Origin: Maricaulaceae bacterium EIL42A08
Lineage (GTDB): Bacteria; Pseudomonadota; Alphaproteobacteria; Caulobacterales; Maricaulaceae
DNA: 64,000 nt
Direction: 5' to 3'
NCBI GenBank assembly: GCA_024178355.1
Contig: JAMZNZ010000003.1
Span: 62,001 to 126,000 of the forward strand
This document shows, one piece after another, positions 63,875-64,000 of this stretch. The position numbers and the translations under genes are program-made. The notes below the pieces were generated by a model. It was not told the DNA's origin, ran no database searches, and saw nothing but the letters and a program-made list of their open reading frames with translations. Each line of letters begins with the position of its first letter. The first letter of the stretch is position 1.

Positions 63875-64000
63875 ATGAGTGGCAGCAACAAACCGCGTTC
63901 GCGTTGGCGGTCAGGGGCGACCATCAAGGATGTGGCCGCGGCTGCGGGTGTTTCGCCTATGACGGTGTCGCGCGTTCTGAACAAAGAGCCCGTCGTAACT
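63875..64000 (+). CDS. LacI-family regulator, N-terminus only (cut by window)
   Basis: The ATG at 63875, with GGAG 9 bp before it, opens 42 codons to the right edge; an in-frame ATG at 63857 is an alternative. The DNA-binding helix-turn-helix reads TIKDVAAAAGVSPMTVSRVLN, the LacI signature. The ligand domain lies outside. Context makes it the xylose or xyloside repressor acting at the 62871-62886 palindrome. Confidence 0.92.
   Translation, partial: MSGSNKPRSRWRSGATIKDVAAAAGVSPMTVSRVLNKEPVVT

Overview
The window looks like about 64 kb of chromosome from a marine or aquatic alphaproteobacterium. The pointers are high GC, many TonB and lipoprotein-type surface proteins, the 484-residue isocitrate dehydrogenase form, GH3/GH43 with an isomerase-type xylose pathway, and a palindromic repeat of the kind found between alphaproteobacterial genes. 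A member of the Maricaulales/Hyphomonadales/Caulobacterales group is my inference; no 16S gene is present to test it.

Layout. Bases 1-11314 are ordinary core genome: a prolyl oligopeptidase lipoprotein (cut by the window edge), dapF, a flavin monooxygenase, a carboxylesterase lipoprotein, icd, a DUF6671 protein, msrA, serB, a DUF533 protein and tRNA-Ser(GGA). Directly after the tRNA an IS-rich accessory region begins. It holds the tail of a serine recombinase, then IS6-family copy A, a 5'-truncated FG-GAP/RTX exoprotein with its own complete type I secretion operon (ABC, HlyD, TolC), IS6 copy B, a methyltransferase, a nest of IS6 copies (C inside D, plus a 121-bp TIR element), a galactose/galactoside operon (galT-galK-galE-GH36-GH42 with a convergent sodium/solute symporter), and IS6 copy E with IS5 and IS6 debris.

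Bases 33087-36464 are a Rieske oxygenase/DUF3237/SDR operon with a divergent TetR regulator and a visible operator. Bases 36697-45734 hold an M14 carboxypeptidase and a double-headed TetR regulator, divergent from a TonB receptor, two exported esterases and an SLC13 carboxylate transporter. Bases 46031-52817 are a two-component system followed by a DUF1800/Tat-DUF1501 pair and a cadherin-esterase lipoprotein. Bases 53158-64000 are a polysaccharide deacetylase and a xylan/xylose locus: GH43, MFS sugar porter, GH3, xylA, xylB, aldose 1-epimerase and the start of a LacI regulator, with a perfect 16-bp palindrome between xylB and the epimerase.

How it fits together. From 12.2 kb on, almost every functional module ends at an intact or decayed IS6 end (TIR close to GGTGCTGTCAGA). 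Four full-length copies fall into two sequence lineages: A and B bracket the secretion operon as direct repeats, while C and E bracket the galactoside operon as inverted repeats. The accessory region therefore looks assembled by IS6 insertion, deletion and recombination. The metabolic theme is scavenging of plant or algal polysaccharides and esters: surface hydrolysis, import, then Leloir or xylose-isomerase catabolism. The least explained parts are the secreted FG-GAP/RTX protein with a 101-residue duplicated C-terminal module, the ester/TonB/SLC13 locus with a tandem TetR protein, and the DUF1800-DUF1501-cadherin esterase set beside a two-component system.
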